Origin: Flavobacteriia bacterium | GTDB lineage: Bacteria; Bacteroidota; Bacteroidia; Flavobacteriales_D; Crocinitomicaceae | NCBI GenBank assembly: GCA_016178305.1 | Contig: JACOTM010000071.1 | Span: forward strand, 1-51,014 | Direction of reading: 5' to 3' | DNA length: 51,014 bases | Shown: piece after piece, positions 42,031 through 51,014 of the stretch | Numbering within the stretch: position 1 is the stretch's first letter | Layout of the letters: each line of letters starts with the position of its first letter | Program-made: the position numbers and the translations under genes | The notes under the pieces: generated by a model | The model's database searches: none | Told to the model about the DNA's origin: nothing | Seen by the model: only the letters and a program-made list of their open reading frames with translations

Positions 42031-44349
42031 TCAATAAATTTTAAAAGGAATTTTTAATCGAATTGATATGTTTCTTCCAAGTTCATTACTATAGTATCTG
42101 AATCGATTGAGATAGTCTCGGTAACTTTCATTTGTTAAATTATTGATAGATAGATTTAATTTCAATTCTTGTTCCTTTATATTAATCGAAAAACCAGTTT
42201 CTATATTGGAAATTAGGTAAGCTTTTGGTGAATCAATGAAATCAACATCTTGAGGTAAATTCCACTGTTTAGCGACATATAAAACGCCTATTTGGAAATA
42301 TATTTTTTCTAATTTCCCCCATTTTTCTTTGTCAAATTGAAGGGATAAATCAGTTCTGTTAGAAGGAATATTTATTAAAAAATCATGAATAGATTGATTA
42401 TAAGCATATATTAAGCTTGATTTACTTTGTAAGGTTATAAATGGGAGAAATTTATAATTAATCGCAAAATCAATTCCCGAAATTATTACATTCGCCTGTT
42501 GATATTTAAAAAGGGGAAATACACCAAATTCTGTTTCAATAAATTGTTTTGTAGGATTGATATAAATAAAATGATTCATTTGGTTGGTATAAGCCCCAAT
42601 TTCAAAATTTAATTTTTCTTTGGAGTAATTTAAAAATAGTTGTAAATTATTTGAAATTTCGGATTGTAATGTTGAGTCTCCGATTTCAAAAGATGCTGCA
42701 CTTTGGTGAATGCCATTTGCATACATTTCTATTGGAGAAGGGGGTCTCCATCCTTTACTGAAAGCAAGGTGTAAATTGATTTTTTTTGAAAATTGATAAA
42801 TTGATCCTAATGAAAAACTTGTGTTATTCCATGTTAATTTTTGGTATATTTTATCCGGATTTTCAATGATTCGAAGCATTTGCTTAGAATCATATCGTAA
42901 TCCAGCTTCAAAAATAATTTTCCGAAAGTGATATTTTTCCATCCAAAATATACCTTTGGTTAGATTTAAATAATTTGGAATTAATGCAACTTCTTCTGAG
43001 CCAGAAAAAGTATTTTGTTGTGTTAATAAATTCAAGCCAATACATCCTGAAAAATGTTTATAAGTTTGATGTTCCCATACTAGTTCTGAGATTTGAGAAT
43101 TTAATTGAAAAAGAGCATCAGGATTATTTGTAGTTTCATTTTCAGTTCCCCCTCCCTCAAATTCTGAGCGTTTATTTTTTTGAATTGAAAAGGTATAAAT
43201 TACTTTTCCATATTTTTGAAATTGATATTCACTTTTTACTTTGAGCATTTGATGATTTACTTCTTGAAATCCACGATTAATTTTATACGAAAAAATGGAT
43301 GGAACTAATGGTGTTTTTGATTGATATAATAACAATAAATCATCGAGTTTTTCAACATTGGATCCCGTATAAATTCCATTTTTTGAATTGAAACTGCTAT
43401 AATATGTATTGAGTTTGAATCGGGTAGTAATATAGTTTAAAACAACTGAAAAATCTTTCTCTATTGATGCACTATTCGTTAAATAATAAGTCGGGGTTTT
43501 CATACTACCTCTTTCGATACCTGTTACTTGTGCTCTCCAGCTTAATCCTTTTAATTTTTTATCAAAACAACCTTCTAGATAATTTGAGATAGTTCCACTT
43601 TTCCCATTTGAAGCACAAATGCTATTCATTTCTCCACGAAGAGCACGGATTCTGGGAAGTTCTTTTGTTTCAACTAAAACGACACCAGCTATAGCTTCTA
43701 GGCCATATCTAATACTACTAGCACCTTTAATTACACTTAATTTGGAAGCAATAAAAGGGTCAATTTCCGGCGCATGATCACTTCCCCAGTTTTGCCCCTC
43801 TAAACGTACACCATTATTTAAAATTAACACACGATTTCCATATAAACCATGAATCATAGGTTTTGAAATTGTAGGGCCAGTTTGAACTGAATTTACGCCA
43901 GATATTGCTTTTAAACTTTCACCTAAAGATTTACCTCTTATTTTATCAAGGTCCTCATTTGTTAATGTGATTTTTTGTAACGATTCTATTTCTTGATTTT
44001 TAATAATATGTCCCTCAATCACGACATCTTGTAGCTCATGAAAACAAGACTCTATCTCTACAATTAAACTTGTATCTGATGATAATTCTAATTGTATAAT
44101 GGTTGGACTTTCATTTTCGGAATGAAAAAAATCAATACTATATTTTCCGCTACACAGTTTAGTGAATTCAAATTTCCCAATGGAATCCGATAAAAAAAAG
44201 GTATTCTGAAATTTAATTTTTGAATAAGGAATACCTTCTTTTGACTTTTGATCTAAAATTTGTCCTTTTATGGTTAATGAACATTTAATATCTTGTGCAT
44301 ACCCACAGATGCACATCCTTGTAAATATTAAAAAGAATATGACTTTCAT
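42031..44349 (-). CDS. TonB-dependent receptor with carboxypeptidase-like N-terminal domain
   Basis: A signal peptide is followed by a CarboxypepD-regulatory-like domain (about 25-105), a plug domain (LRGKSLGESLKAISGVNSVQTG, IHGLYGNRVLILNNGVR, about 118-230) and a 22-stranded barrel region to the C-terminal KIPFKIY. Such receptors import metal chelates or other ligands. It is preceded by the small Cys/His-rich exported gene (44445-44753), a pairing seen with metal receptors, so copper or zinc may be the cargo, but this is inference. Confidence 0.92.
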   Translation of the reverse strand: MKVIFFLIFTRMCICGYAQDIKCSLTIKGQILDQKSKEGIPYSKIKFQNTFFLSDSIGKFEFTKLCSGKYSIDFFHSENESPTIIQLELSSDTSLIVEIESCFHELQDVVIEGHIIKNQEIESLQKITLTNEDLDKIRGKSLGESLKAISGVNSVQTGPTISKPMIHGLYGNRVLILNNGVRLEGQNWGSDHAPEIDPFIASKLSVIKGASSIRYGLEAIAGVVLVETKELPRIRALRGEMNSICASNGKSGTISNYLEGCFDKKLKGLSWRAQVTGIERGSMKTPTYYLTNSASIEKDFSVVLNYITTRFKLNTYYSSFNSKNGIYTGSNVEKLDDLLLLYQSKTPLVPSIFSYKINRGFQEVNHQMLKVKSEYQFQKYGKVIYTFSIQKNKRSEFEGGGTENETTNNPDALFQLNSQISELVWEHQTYKHFSGCIGLNLLTQQNTFSGSEEVALIPNYLNLTKGIFWMEKYHFRKIIFEAGLRYDSKQMLRIIENPDKIYQKLTWNNTSFSLGSIYQFSKKINLHLAFSKGWRPPSPIEMYANGIHQSAASFEIGDSTLQSEISNNLQLFLNYSKEKLNFEIGAYTNQMNHFIYINPTKQFIETEFGVFPLFKYQQANVIISGIDFAINYKFLPFITLQSKSSLIYAYNQSIHDFLINIPSNRTDLSLQFDKEKWGKLEKIYFQIGVLYVAKQWNLPQDVDFIDSPKAYLISNIETGFSINIKEQELKLNLSINNLTNESYRDYLNRFRYYSNELGRNISIRLKIPFKIY

Positions 44350-44444
44350 ATTTTTAGTGTTGTTTTTGAAAATAAATTATTATCTCTTCCAAAAAAATCT
44401 ATCTAAATTCTTTCTAAAGAGACATTACTGTAAAAGATTTGTTT

Positions 44445-44753
44445 TCAAAAACTAGGAGGTCCACGGTGTATAAAAGGTAGAAATTCATGACAATGGTTAT
44501 ATTCAAAGTATGAATTTACTATTTGGACATAATTTTTTAATTTGAAATGATAAAATATAAGCGATTGTATATCAAATGAATCTATGTTGTAATCACAGGC
44601 GAAACATTTTTTTTCAAATTTTAATGTATGATTTTGATTTTTTGAAAAATGAGCATGTTTTTCTAGGCCGCAATCATGCCAAATTGATTTGGGAGTGACC
44701 AAAACAAAAAAGCTGAAAAGCAAAATAAAAGAAAGCCATTTTTTTAATTTCAC
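44445..44753 (-). CDS. Small exported Cys/His-rich protein, DUF2946-like
   Basis: A 102-residue protein with an N-terminal signal helix (WLSFILLFSFFVLVTP), then WHDCGLEKHAHF, KKCFACDY, NHCHEF and a C-terminal HRGPPSF. Cysteine and histidine spacing and the RGPP end recall small envelope proteins next to copper- or zinc-related TonB receptors. It is encoded 95 bases upstream of such a receptor on the same strand. Function unknown; metal binding is inferred. Confidence 0.7.
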   Translation of the reverse strand: MKLKKWLSFILLFSFFVLVTPKSIWHDCGLEKHAHFSKNQNHTLKFEKKCFACDYNIDSFDIQSLIFYHFKLKNYVQIVNSYFEYNHCHEFLPFIHRGPPSF

Positions 44754-44771
44754 AAGTCAAAATTAAGTATA

Positions 44772-45893
44772 TTATTTTGCAACAATACGATTGAAACGAA
44801 TATTTAATGATTGTTCGATCTGTCTTATTTTACGAATCTCTTTATTATCAACTATACTGAGCGAAACTCCTTTTTTTCCAGCTCGGGCTGTTCTACCACT
44901 TCGGTGTGTATAATTTTCCATTTTTTCAGGTAAATCATAGTGAACAACAAAGGATAAATCGTCAATATCTATTCCTCTTGCAGAAACATCTGTGGTAATA
45001 AGTAATTGAATTTTATGATTTTTAAATGCCCGCATTGCTTTTTCACGTTCCCTTTGTTGTAAATCTCCATGAATAGCATCAGCAATGAATTTTTTAGTTT
45101 TTAATTGTTCAACTAATTTCTGACAACCAGCTTTCGTACGACAAAAAATAATCCCGCTAGTTCCTCCTTGAACAGCTAAAAATTGAACTAAAGTTGAAAA
45201 TTTAAAATTTGCATCACAAGTTACAAATTGATGTTCAATCTGATTGTTTACTTGATTGCGCTTGCTCACAGTAACACTTGGAGCATCTGGAGACATGTAT
45301 TTCCCAATAATATTTTTCAAAGTGTCGGGTAAAGTTGCTGAAAATAACCAAGTGTTTCTCGACCCAATTGTGTATTTCAATATTGCATCTAATTCATCTT
45401 TAAATCCCATGCTTAACATTTCATCCGCTTCATCCAAAACAATGGTTTCAACATAACTTAAATCTACAGCTTTTCGATCTAATAAATCAATTAAACGTCC
45501 TGGTGTTGCAACAACGATATGTGTTGGACGAGATAATTTGAAAATTTGTTCATCTATTTTTTCTCCTCCATAAACCGCTTCGATAAAAATTTTATCAGAG
45601 GAAAATTTGGTGTATTTAAATAATTGCTTCGCTATTTGTTGTCCTAATTCTCTAGTTGGCGATAAAATTAATGCTTGGATTTTTTTTTCTTCTGGAATTA
45701 TTCGTTGTAATAATGGCAAACCAAAAGCGGCTGTTTTCCCTGTTCCAGTATTGGCCTGACCGATAAAATCAGTTCCTTGATCCAATAAAAAAGGAATCGC
45801 TTTTTCTTGAATTTCAGTAGGTTTTGTAATTCCCATAGCTTCTAAAGCCTGAATAAATTGCTCTTTTACGCCTAATTCCTTAAATGTTTTCAT
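44772..45893 (-). CDS. DEAD-box RNA helicase
   Basis: The 373-residue protein has the Q motif region, Walker A GQANTGTGKT (45-54), PTRELG, VLDEADEM, SAT, and HRSGRTAR. These ATPases remodel RNA duplexes, for example in ribosome assembly. It contains only the helicase core; the basic C-terminal tail of many relatives is absent. It lies 43 bases after aroB on the same strand. Confidence 0.95.
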   Translation of the reverse strand: MKTFKELGVKEQFIQALEAMGITKPTEIQEKAIPFLLDQGTDFIGQANTGTGKTAAFGLPLLQRIIPEEKKIQALILSPTRELGQQIAKQLFKYTKFSSDKIFIEAVYGGEKIDEQIFKLSRPTHIVVATPGRLIDLLDRKAVDLSYVETIVLDEADEMLSMGFKDELDAILKYTIGSRNTWLFSATLPDTLKNIIGKYMSPDAPSVTVSKRNQVNNQIEHQFVTCDANFKFSTLVQFLAVQGGTSGIIFCRTKAGCQKLVEQLKTKKFIADAIHGDLQQREREKAMRAFKNHKIQLLITTDVSARGIDIDDLSFVVHYDLPEKMENYTHRSGRTARAGKKGVSLSIVDNKEIRKIRQIEQSLNIRFNRIVAK

Positions 45894-45936
45894 TTTAATA
45901 TGATTATCTTCTAGAAAATTCTAAAAGCTACAGGTT

Positions 45937-47001
45937 TTATATATTTATCAAATAATTTAATGCTTCTTCAATTTCTTTGTTGCCGAAATTTTGATCAAAT
46001 TCACAGTTTCCAATCGATGTTAAAACACATCCTTTTATTTCCCCTGAAAAATTCTTTTTATCATTTTGCATTAAGGATATAATGTTTTCTATTTCAGTTG
46101 ACTCTATTTCTATTTTTGGAAAAACAGCGGTTAAAATCCGTTCTATTTCAAGCCATTGTTCTTCTGAAAGTATTCTACGTTGATACGAAATAAACGCTTC
46201 AGCTAACATCCCTAATCCAACGGCGTGTCCATGTGATATTGGCTCTTTATCCAATAAATATCCTTCAATTCCATGACCAATTGTGTGTCCAAAATTTAAT
46301 TTTTTACGTACATTGGCTTCTTTCGGGTCTTCTGATACAATTTGATTTTTTATTCGAATTGATTTTTCAATAAAAGCACCAGTTATTAAATCTTCTAAAG
46401 CTTCTATGGCAATTAATTCATTCCAATGATTCGCATCGCAAATCAAGGCATGTTTGAGCATTTCAGCATATCCATTCATCAATTCATGCTTCGGTAAAGT
46501 TCCTAAAAATGAAGAATCAATAAACAATGCTTTCGGATTGGTAAATGTACCCAATTGATTTTTATAAGGCCCCAAATCTATCCCTGTTTTTCCTCCGATT
46601 GAAGCATCAATCATTCCTAATAGGGTAGTTGGAATATTAATAAAATCTATTCCTCTTTTGAAAATTGAAGCAATGAACCCCCCCATATCTGTTACAATTC
46701 CTCCTCCTAAGTTGATGATCAGATCTTTACGGCCAATTTGATAATCAGAAAGAGCTTCCCAAACTTGAAAACAAACTTCCATAACCTTGTTTTCTTCACC
46801 TGTAGGCAACAACATCACCTCTGCTTCTTTTAATTCATCAAAGCTTGTGATCAAAAACTCTAAACAAAAATCATGAGAATTTTCATCTACAATAATTACA
46901 ATTTTAGAATTTTTGTATTTGTTTTTCAGTAAATTATGAAAAGAAGAGTTTAACAAACTTCCCAGTTCAATCGGATATTCTGAAGCAATATTTTTAATCA
47001 T
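45937..47001 (-). CDS. aroB: 3-Dehydroquinate synthase AroB
   Basis: AroB converts DAHP to 3-dehydroquinate in the shikimate pathway using NAD. The protein has PTGEENK, the NAD loop LGGGIVTDMGGFIAS, INIPTTLLGMIDASIGGKTGID and KLNFGHTIGHGIE with metal-binding histidines. I use the start at 47001 (MIKNIASEYP, 354 residues) because a minus-strand -7 box lies at 47036-47029; a longer frame from 47058 would begin upstream of it. Divergent from proline dehydrogenase. Confidence 0.95.
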   Translation of the reverse strand: MIKNIASEYPIELGSLLNSSFHNLLKNKYKNSKIVIIVDENSHDFCLEFLITSFDELKEAEVMLLPTGEENKVMEVCFQVWEALSDYQIGRKDLIINLGGGIVTDMGGFIASIFKRGIDFINIPTTLLGMIDASIGGKTGIDLGPYKNQLGTFTNPKALFIDSSFLGTLPKHELMNGYAEMLKHALICDANHWNELIAIEALEDLITGAFIEKSIRIKNQIVSEDPKEANVRKKLNFGHTIGHGIEGYLLDKEPISHGHAVGLGMLAEAFISYQRRILSEEQWLEIERILTAVFPKIEIESTEIENIISLMQNDKKNFSGEIKGCVLTSIGNCEFDQNFGNKEIEEALNYLINI

Positions 47002-47028
47002 ATTCACTATTGTAAAGCTAATTTTAAA

Positions 47029-47036
47029 CAAATGTA
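47029..47036 (-). promoter_or_regulatory. Putative -7 box of aroB
   Basis: The minus strand reads TACATTTG, matching TAnnTTTG, 27 bases before the aroB ATG. It supports the shorter aroB start. Confidence 0.5.
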
Positions 47037-47105
47037 AATAAACCCTTTTAGAATACATACAAGATATGAAAAAAGGAATTACTTTTGTCCTACATATTTT
47101 GCATT

Positions 47106-48272
47106 ATGATATCTTTTGACAACACAGAAATTGCTTTTAAAAGCAAATCAGATAAGGACCTTAAAAAGGCTTATTGGTTATTCAAAATTGTAGGAAATCC
47201 TTCAATGGTGAAATTCGGTAAATCAGCGACTAACTTTTCATTAAAAGCCAAGTTGCCAATCAAAGGAATAATAAAGGCAACTATTTTTAATCAATTTTGT
47301 GGTGGCGAAACAATTAAAGATTGTAAACATGCTATTGACACTTTAGGGAACTTTGGAATTGGTACTATTTTAGATTATTCGATTGAAGGTAAAACGAGTG
47401 ATGAAGATTTTAATGCAACTGTGAAAGAAATTGTTTCCACAATTAACGAAGCTAAAACGAATAAAAATATTCCTTTTGGCGTTTTTAAAGTAACTGGAAT
47501 TGCGCGATTTGCAATTTTAGAAAAAGCAAATCCTGAAAATGCAATATTAAACGAAGCTGAACAAAAGGAATTGAATGATGTCATCAGTAGAGTAGATACA
47601 ATCTGTAAAGCTGGTTTTGAAGCTGGAATTCCAGTTTTTATTGATGCAGAAGAAACATGGATTCAAAATACAATTGACAGAATAACTGTTCAAATGATGC
47701 AAAAATACAATCTTGAAAAAGCTATTGTTTATAACACGGCTCAAATGTACCGTCATGATCGATTGGAGTTTTTGAAAAATGAAATCAAAGAAGCACGTGA
47801 AGGCAATTATTTTTACGGAATTAAATTAGTTCGTGGTGCCTACATGGAAAAAGAAAGAGAAAGAGCGATTGAAAAAGGATATTCTTCACCAATTCAACTA
47901 GATAAAGTAGCTTCTGATCGCGATTTTGATAAAGCTTTAGAATTAATCCTCGATAATATTGATGTAATGTCTTTATGTGCAGGGACACACAATGAAGAAA
48001 GTTCTGATTATTTAGCTGAATTAATAGCTCAAAAAGGATTAGAGAAAGATGATTCACGCATATATTTCGCACAATTGTTAGGAATGAGTGACCATATTTC
48101 TTATAATTTAGCTCATAATAATTACAGAGTTGCCAAATATGTTCCTTATGGGCCTATCGAAGAAGTAATGCCATATTTATTAAGAAGAGCTGATGAAAAT
48201 ACGTCGGTTGCGGGACAAACAGGTAGAGAACTTCGATTAATTATGGCTGAAAGAAATAGACGTAAGAAATAG
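47106..48272 (+). CDS. Proline dehydrogenase
   Basis: The 388-residue monofunctional PRODH has the FAD barrel with family motifs: FVEA-type start replaced by PVFIDAEETWIQ, TAQMYRHDRL, YGIKLVRGAYMEKERERA and the C-terminal PYLLRRADENTSV..GREL. It oxidises proline to pyrroline-5-carboxylate and passes electrons to quinone. I chose ATG 47106 (MISFDN); the TTG at 47085 adds seven residues. No P5C dehydrogenase domain is fused. Confidence 0.93.
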   Translation: MISFDNTEIAFKSKSDKDLKKAYWLFKIVGNPSMVKFGKSATNFSLKAKLPIKGIIKATIFNQFCGGETIKDCKHAIDTLGNFGIGTILDYSIEGKTSDEDFNATVKEIVSTINEAKTNKNIPFGVFKVTGIARFAILEKANPENAILNEAEQKELNDVISRVDTICKAGFEAGIPVFIDAEETWIQNTIDRITVQMMQKYNLEKAIVYNTAQMYRHDRLEFLKNEIKEAREGNYFYGIKLVRGAYMEKERERAIEKGYSSPIQLDKVASDRDFDKALELILDNIDVMSLCAGTHNEESSDYLAELIAQKGLEKDDSRIYFAQLLGMSDHISYNLAHNNYRVAKYVPYGPIEEVMPYLLRRADENTSVAGQTGRELRLIMAERNRRKK

Positions 48273-48441
48273 TTCGTTTGATTCAGAAACGATTGAATTT
48301 GTTATGGCTTCTTTTTCGATTGTTATTATTTTTGTAAATAAAGATCTATTATATCCTTCAAATAATGTCTCAAAAATCAAAAAATAATCTCATAAAAATT
48401 CTAAAAAGTAAAATCAAAACAGTTTCTCAGAATTTTTAACA

Positions 48442-48473
48442 CAATCAAAGTTTATTTCGATAAACTTTGATTG
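48442..48473. promoter_or_regulatory. Perfect hairpin before the LytTR gene
   Basis: A 14-base perfect stem (48442-48455 with 48460-48473; core AATCAAAGTTTAT) closes on a TTCG tetraloop 15 bases upstream of the LytTR start. Neither strand has a T-run after it. It could control translation of the regulator, form an operator, or be a factor-assisted terminator. Confidence 0.6.
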
Positions 48474-48488
48474 ATACTTTACCGCTTT

Positions 48489-49364
48489 ATGAATAGCCTT
48501 CGAATTAAAACTTTTTTGAATCAACCCTACACTAAAAAAGGAAATCCTTGGACCAATATTGTTTTAATTTCTTGCTCAATCAGTATATTCATGTTGATTA
48601 TACAACCGTTTGATATGAATAATATTCCGTATTTGGAAAAATATTTTGTCTTAATTGGTTTTGGTTTAGTTACTTTGATTGTAGCATCATTGCATCAAGT
48701 AGCTAGTGTTACGCTATTTAAAAAATATTATGACCCTACCAAATGGACTGTAAAAAAGAATTTCAAATTAATTACACTCATTTTTTTTCTTATCGGTTGG
48801 GGAAACATTTTTTACATTAAATTAATAGCTAAAGATTTTAATATTTCAATATCCACTATTTTTATTTTCCAAATTTATACTTTGGTGGGAGGTATCTTTC
48901 CTGTCAGTTTAAGTGTAATCTTATTACAACAATACCGACAATTAAAATTTAATGACATTTTAGTCTCTGATTTTGAGAATCAAATACTGAAAATAAATGA
49001 TACTTTTGAAAATAATAAAGAATTAAAATTTTTATCTGAAAATGGAAAAGATTTTCTAACTATTTTGGAATCACAATTAGTATTTATCGAAACGCAAGGA
49101 AATTATCTCCAGATTTATTATTACTCTAATAATTTAATTGAAACAAAATCAATTCGAAACACATTAAAAACGATTGAATTGATGTTCGAAAATAAAAATT
49201 TTATACAGAAAACGCATCGTGCATTTTTAGTCAATTTGAGACAACTTGAAACGTATCAAAGTAATGTGAATGGATTTTATTTAAAATTGAAGAATTGTGA
49301 TGTTAAAATTCCAGTTTCAAGAACGTATTCAAAAAATATACGAAGCTTTTTAACTCAATTATAA
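48489..49364 (+). CDS. Membrane-bound LytTR transcriptional regulator
   Basis: The 291-residue protein has four N-terminal membrane helices (about residues 20-145), a linker, and a C-terminal LytTR DNA-binding domain (LVFIETQGNYLQIYY; FIQKTHRAFLVNLRQLE; VPVSRTYS-like IPVSRTYSKNI). This arrangement is common in Bacteroidota and senses at the membrane. I chose ATG 48489; a TTG at 48471 would lie inside the upstream hairpin. No linked histidine kinase is present. Confidence 0.88.
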   Translation: MNSLRIKTFLNQPYTKKGNPWTNIVLISCSISIFMLIIQPFDMNNIPYLEKYFVLIGFGLVTLIVASLHQVASVTLFKKYYDPTKWTVKKNFKLITLIFFLIGWGNIFYIKLIAKDFNISISTIFIFQIYTLVGGIFPVSLSVILLQQYRQLKFNDILVSDFENQILKINDTFENNKELKFLSENGKDFLTILESQLVFIETQGNYLQIYYYSNNLIETKSIRNTLKTIELMFENKNFIQKTHRAFLVNLRQLETYQSNVNGFYLKLKNCDVKIPVSRTYSKNIRSFLTQL

Positions 49365-49493
49365 TTCTGAAAATTTTTAAAATTAACTGTAAACAAGGTA
49401 ATTCATCCCTTATTAATAGTCAAATATCCCTAGATGCAATTATGTTTTAGAATCATTTTATGTTTGTGTAAAATTTAATTTAAAAACGATAAT

Positions 49494-50312
49494 ATGCTTA
49501 ACAAACAAAATATATTTAACATTCTTCATTGTTTCATCTTTATGATGATATATGAAAATTCCTTCGGTCAATTTGATGAAAAATTTTATTTTCCTTCGAA
49601 AGAAATACAAATTAGTGATAGTCTAACATTTGAAAGTTATTTTTTCAAAATAGACAATGATAGTCTTAATTACATCGTGTTTAATCCTCAGAATAATCAA
49701 ATAAAAACAACTTGTATTTATTTTCATGGAGCAGGAGGCAACTATAGTAATTATATTAATTTAATTAAGCCTATTATTAAATGCGGGATTCAAGTAATTA
49801 TGGTTGATTTTAGAGGGTATGGTAATTCTTCAGGAAAACCAACTCATTTAAATATCAAAGCAGATGGAGAAAAATTATTAAGCTTTTTGTTAGATAAATT
49901 TAAAATGAATAAAATCATACTTTACGGTGCTAGTATGGGAACTCAGATTGCAACTTATTTAGCCCAAAAATATCAAGATGAAATAACGGCTCTGGTGTTA
50001 GATGGAACGATAAGCTCATTTACAGATATTGCATTGGTTTCCGCTCCTTTGGCACAGAAAAGCATGATACAGCAATATGTTACAGCACCCTATTCTGCCA
50101 AAGAAGATATTCAATTAATTCAACCCAATAATATGAAAATACTAATAATTCATTCCGAACAAGACTCCGAAATTCCAATTGCTATGGGAAAAGAGGTTTT
50201 TCAAAATGCGCCAATTCCGAAAGATTTATGGATTTATTCCGGTGAGCATTTAGAAGCACCTCTTAAAGAAACCAAACTGTTTATGGAAAAGATAAAGCTG
50301 TTAATTCAATAA
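49494..50312 (+). CDS. Secreted alpha/beta hydrolase
   Basis: An N-terminal signal (NILHCFIFMMIYENSFG) precedes a hydrolase fold with oxyanion strand YFHGAGG (His78-Gly79), DFRGYGNSSG, the nucleophile elbow GASMGT (Ser147), then IHSEQDSEIP aspartate and the final catalytic histidine in GEHLE. BAAT/FrsA-like relatives include bEM46-type peptidases, but the substrate is unknown. It is probably periplasmic. It stands alone. Confidence 0.88.
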   Translation: MLNKQNIFNILHCFIFMMIYENSFGQFDEKFYFPSKEIQISDSLTFESYFFKIDNDSLNYIVFNPQNNQIKTTCIYFHGAGGNYSNYINLIKPIIKCGIQVIMVDFRGYGNSSGKPTHLNIKADGEKLLSFLLDKFKMNKIILYGASMGTQIATYLAQKYQDEITALVLDGTISSFTDIALVSAPLAQKSMIQQYVTAPYSAKEDIQLIQPNNMKILIIHSEQDSEIPIAMGKEVFQNAPIPKDLWIYSGEHLEAPLKETKLFMEKIKLLIQ

Positions 50313-50332
50313 TCAATATATTCGTCTTCAAA

Positions 50333-50374
50333 TACGAATCTGTGCGCGAAATTTTTGTCGAACTCAGATTCGTA
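50333..50374 (+). terminator. Inverted repeat after the hydrolase gene
   Basis: TACGAATCTG (50333-50342) and CAGATTCGTA (50365-50374) form a perfect 10-base stem with a 22-base loop, 20 bases after the hydrolase stop. There is no T-run, so termination is likely but not certain. The rest of the gap to 50497 shows no gene. Confidence 0.5.
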
Positions 50375-50497
50375 AATTATTCAATATAACCTTTGTTTTG
50401 AGGGGATAATATTTGTTTTGAACAAATAAAATGTTCTTAAATGATTTATCTTAAATTTGAACTTTCTTTATAGGCAACTAATTTTTGAATTAAAATT

Positions 50498-51014
50498 TTG
50501 AAAAATCATAACTATTTTGAATACTTAAAAGATAATGAATTAAATTATCATCATTTTTTATCTTTACTACAAACAAAAACAATAAAAAAAGGAAATTTCT
50601 TTTTAAAAGGAAATGAAAAATGTAATTATTTAGGATTAGTAGTTCATGGTGTACTTCGAAGTTTTTATATAAACAATAAGGGTGAAGAAATTAATTTTTT
50701 GTTTCATATTGAAAATCAATTGTTTGGTGATTATGAAAGTGCTTTAATAAATGAATGCTCAAAATTAAATATTCAAGCTTTGAAAGATACTACCATATTA
50801 ATTATTGCGAAAGAAGATCTTTTTAAATTATATCAAAGTAATGAGTATTGGCAAGAATTTGGCCGGAAAATTTCTGAATCAATTTATATTTCTTCTAAAA
50901 AGAGAATCGAAGAAATGCTTTATTACTCGCCTGAAGAAAGGTATCAAAACTTAGCCCAAAATTATCCGCAAATATTACAAAATATCCCTCAAAAACACAT
51001 TGCAAGCTATATAG
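50498..51014 (+). CDS. Crp/Fnr family regulator, cut by window end
   Basis: The open frame has an in-frame TGA at 50486 and the first usable start is a TTG at 50498; it continues to the window end (172 codons). The beta-roll is visible (TIKKGNFFLKGNEKCNYLGL, then VLRSFYINNKGEEINFLF) and the sequence ends in QNIPQKHIASYI, the beginning of the recognition helix. It belongs to the Bacteroidota Crp/Fnr type without Fnr cysteines. The TTG start is inferred; the C-terminus is outside the window. Confidence 0.85.
   Translation, partial: MKNHNYFEYLKDNELNYHHFLSLLQTKTIKKGNFFLKGNEKCNYLGLVVHGVLRSFYINNKGEEINFLFHIENQLFGDYESALINECSKLNIQALKDTTILIIAKEDLFKLYQSNEYWQEFGRKISESIYISSKKRIEEMLYYSPEERYQNLAQNYPQILQNIPQKHIASYI

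Noticed and set aside
47001-47058. Longer AroB N-terminus
   Set aside because: It would begin upstream of the -7 box at 47029-47036, and the added residues do not resemble AroB.

Overview
The window comes from the chromosome of a low-GC Bacteroidota bacterium, most likely of the Flavobacteriia. The evidence is the AT-rich coding, several promoters of the Bacteroidota type (-7 box TAnnTTTG, sometimes with an upstream TTTG), a TonB-dependent receptor with a carboxypeptidase-regulatory-like N-terminus, and several gene types common in this class (DUF6428-like, MnmD, LytTR membrane regulators). No rRNA, tRNA, CRISPR array or intact transposase was seen.

Region 1 (1-7412) is a Ter-type stress cluster: a truncated TerD, a TerD, two TerY-like VWA proteins, two very small membrane proteins, a third VWA protein with a TerY-C zinc-ribbon tail, a PP2C-like phosphatase, a divergent protein kinase with a zinc ribbon, and a TerC membrane protein. 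It ends at a strong hairpin. A small membrane protein, a lipoprotein and a PcfJ-like protein follow (7425-9975).

Region 2 (10174-21024) has an Fe-S, nitric-oxide and anaerobic theme: an Rrf2 regulator with clustered cysteines, nadA-nadB, a NorC-like cytochrome c, an unusual NorB-like heme-copper protein, biotin synthase, the di-iron repair protein Ric, and an anaerobic class III ribonucleotide reductase. The reductase is split: the glycyl-radical domain is a separate 59-residue gene between nrdD and nrdG. Three promoters (nadA, ric, nrdD) carry a similar dyad at a similar distance from the -7 box, which suggests one regulon. A family of short palindromic repeats with tandem 'heads' lies at the 3' end of nadB, after norB and after a broken GIY-YIG nuclease gene.

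Region 3 (21059-24991) holds two acyltransferases, a ThDP-dependent decarboxylase with a shortened N-terminus and a thioredoxin-like protein. Region 4 (25060-33363, mostly minus strand) holds a porin, Rieske lipoprotein and di-heme oxidoreductase operon, an arsenic operon (arsR, TPR protein, DUF6428-like, thioredoxin-type arsC, aquaporin) without an arsenite pump gene, a rhodanese with an MFS transporter, and a Crp/Fnr regulator.

Region 5 (33599-39466) holds a thioesterase, mnmD and a DtxR/MntR-regulated metal ABC importer. One permease carries a DtxR-like C-terminal domain resembling the operon's own repressor. A similar operator sequence lies before the di-heme oxidoreductase operon. Region 6 (39543-51014) holds a putative small RNA, a short-chain dehydrogenase, an orphan soluble histidine kinase, a TonB receptor with a small Cys/His-rich exported protein, a DEAD-box helicase, aroB, proline dehydrogenase, a LytTR membrane regulator preceded by a perfect hairpin, an alpha/beta hydrolase, and a Crp/Fnr gene cut by the window end.
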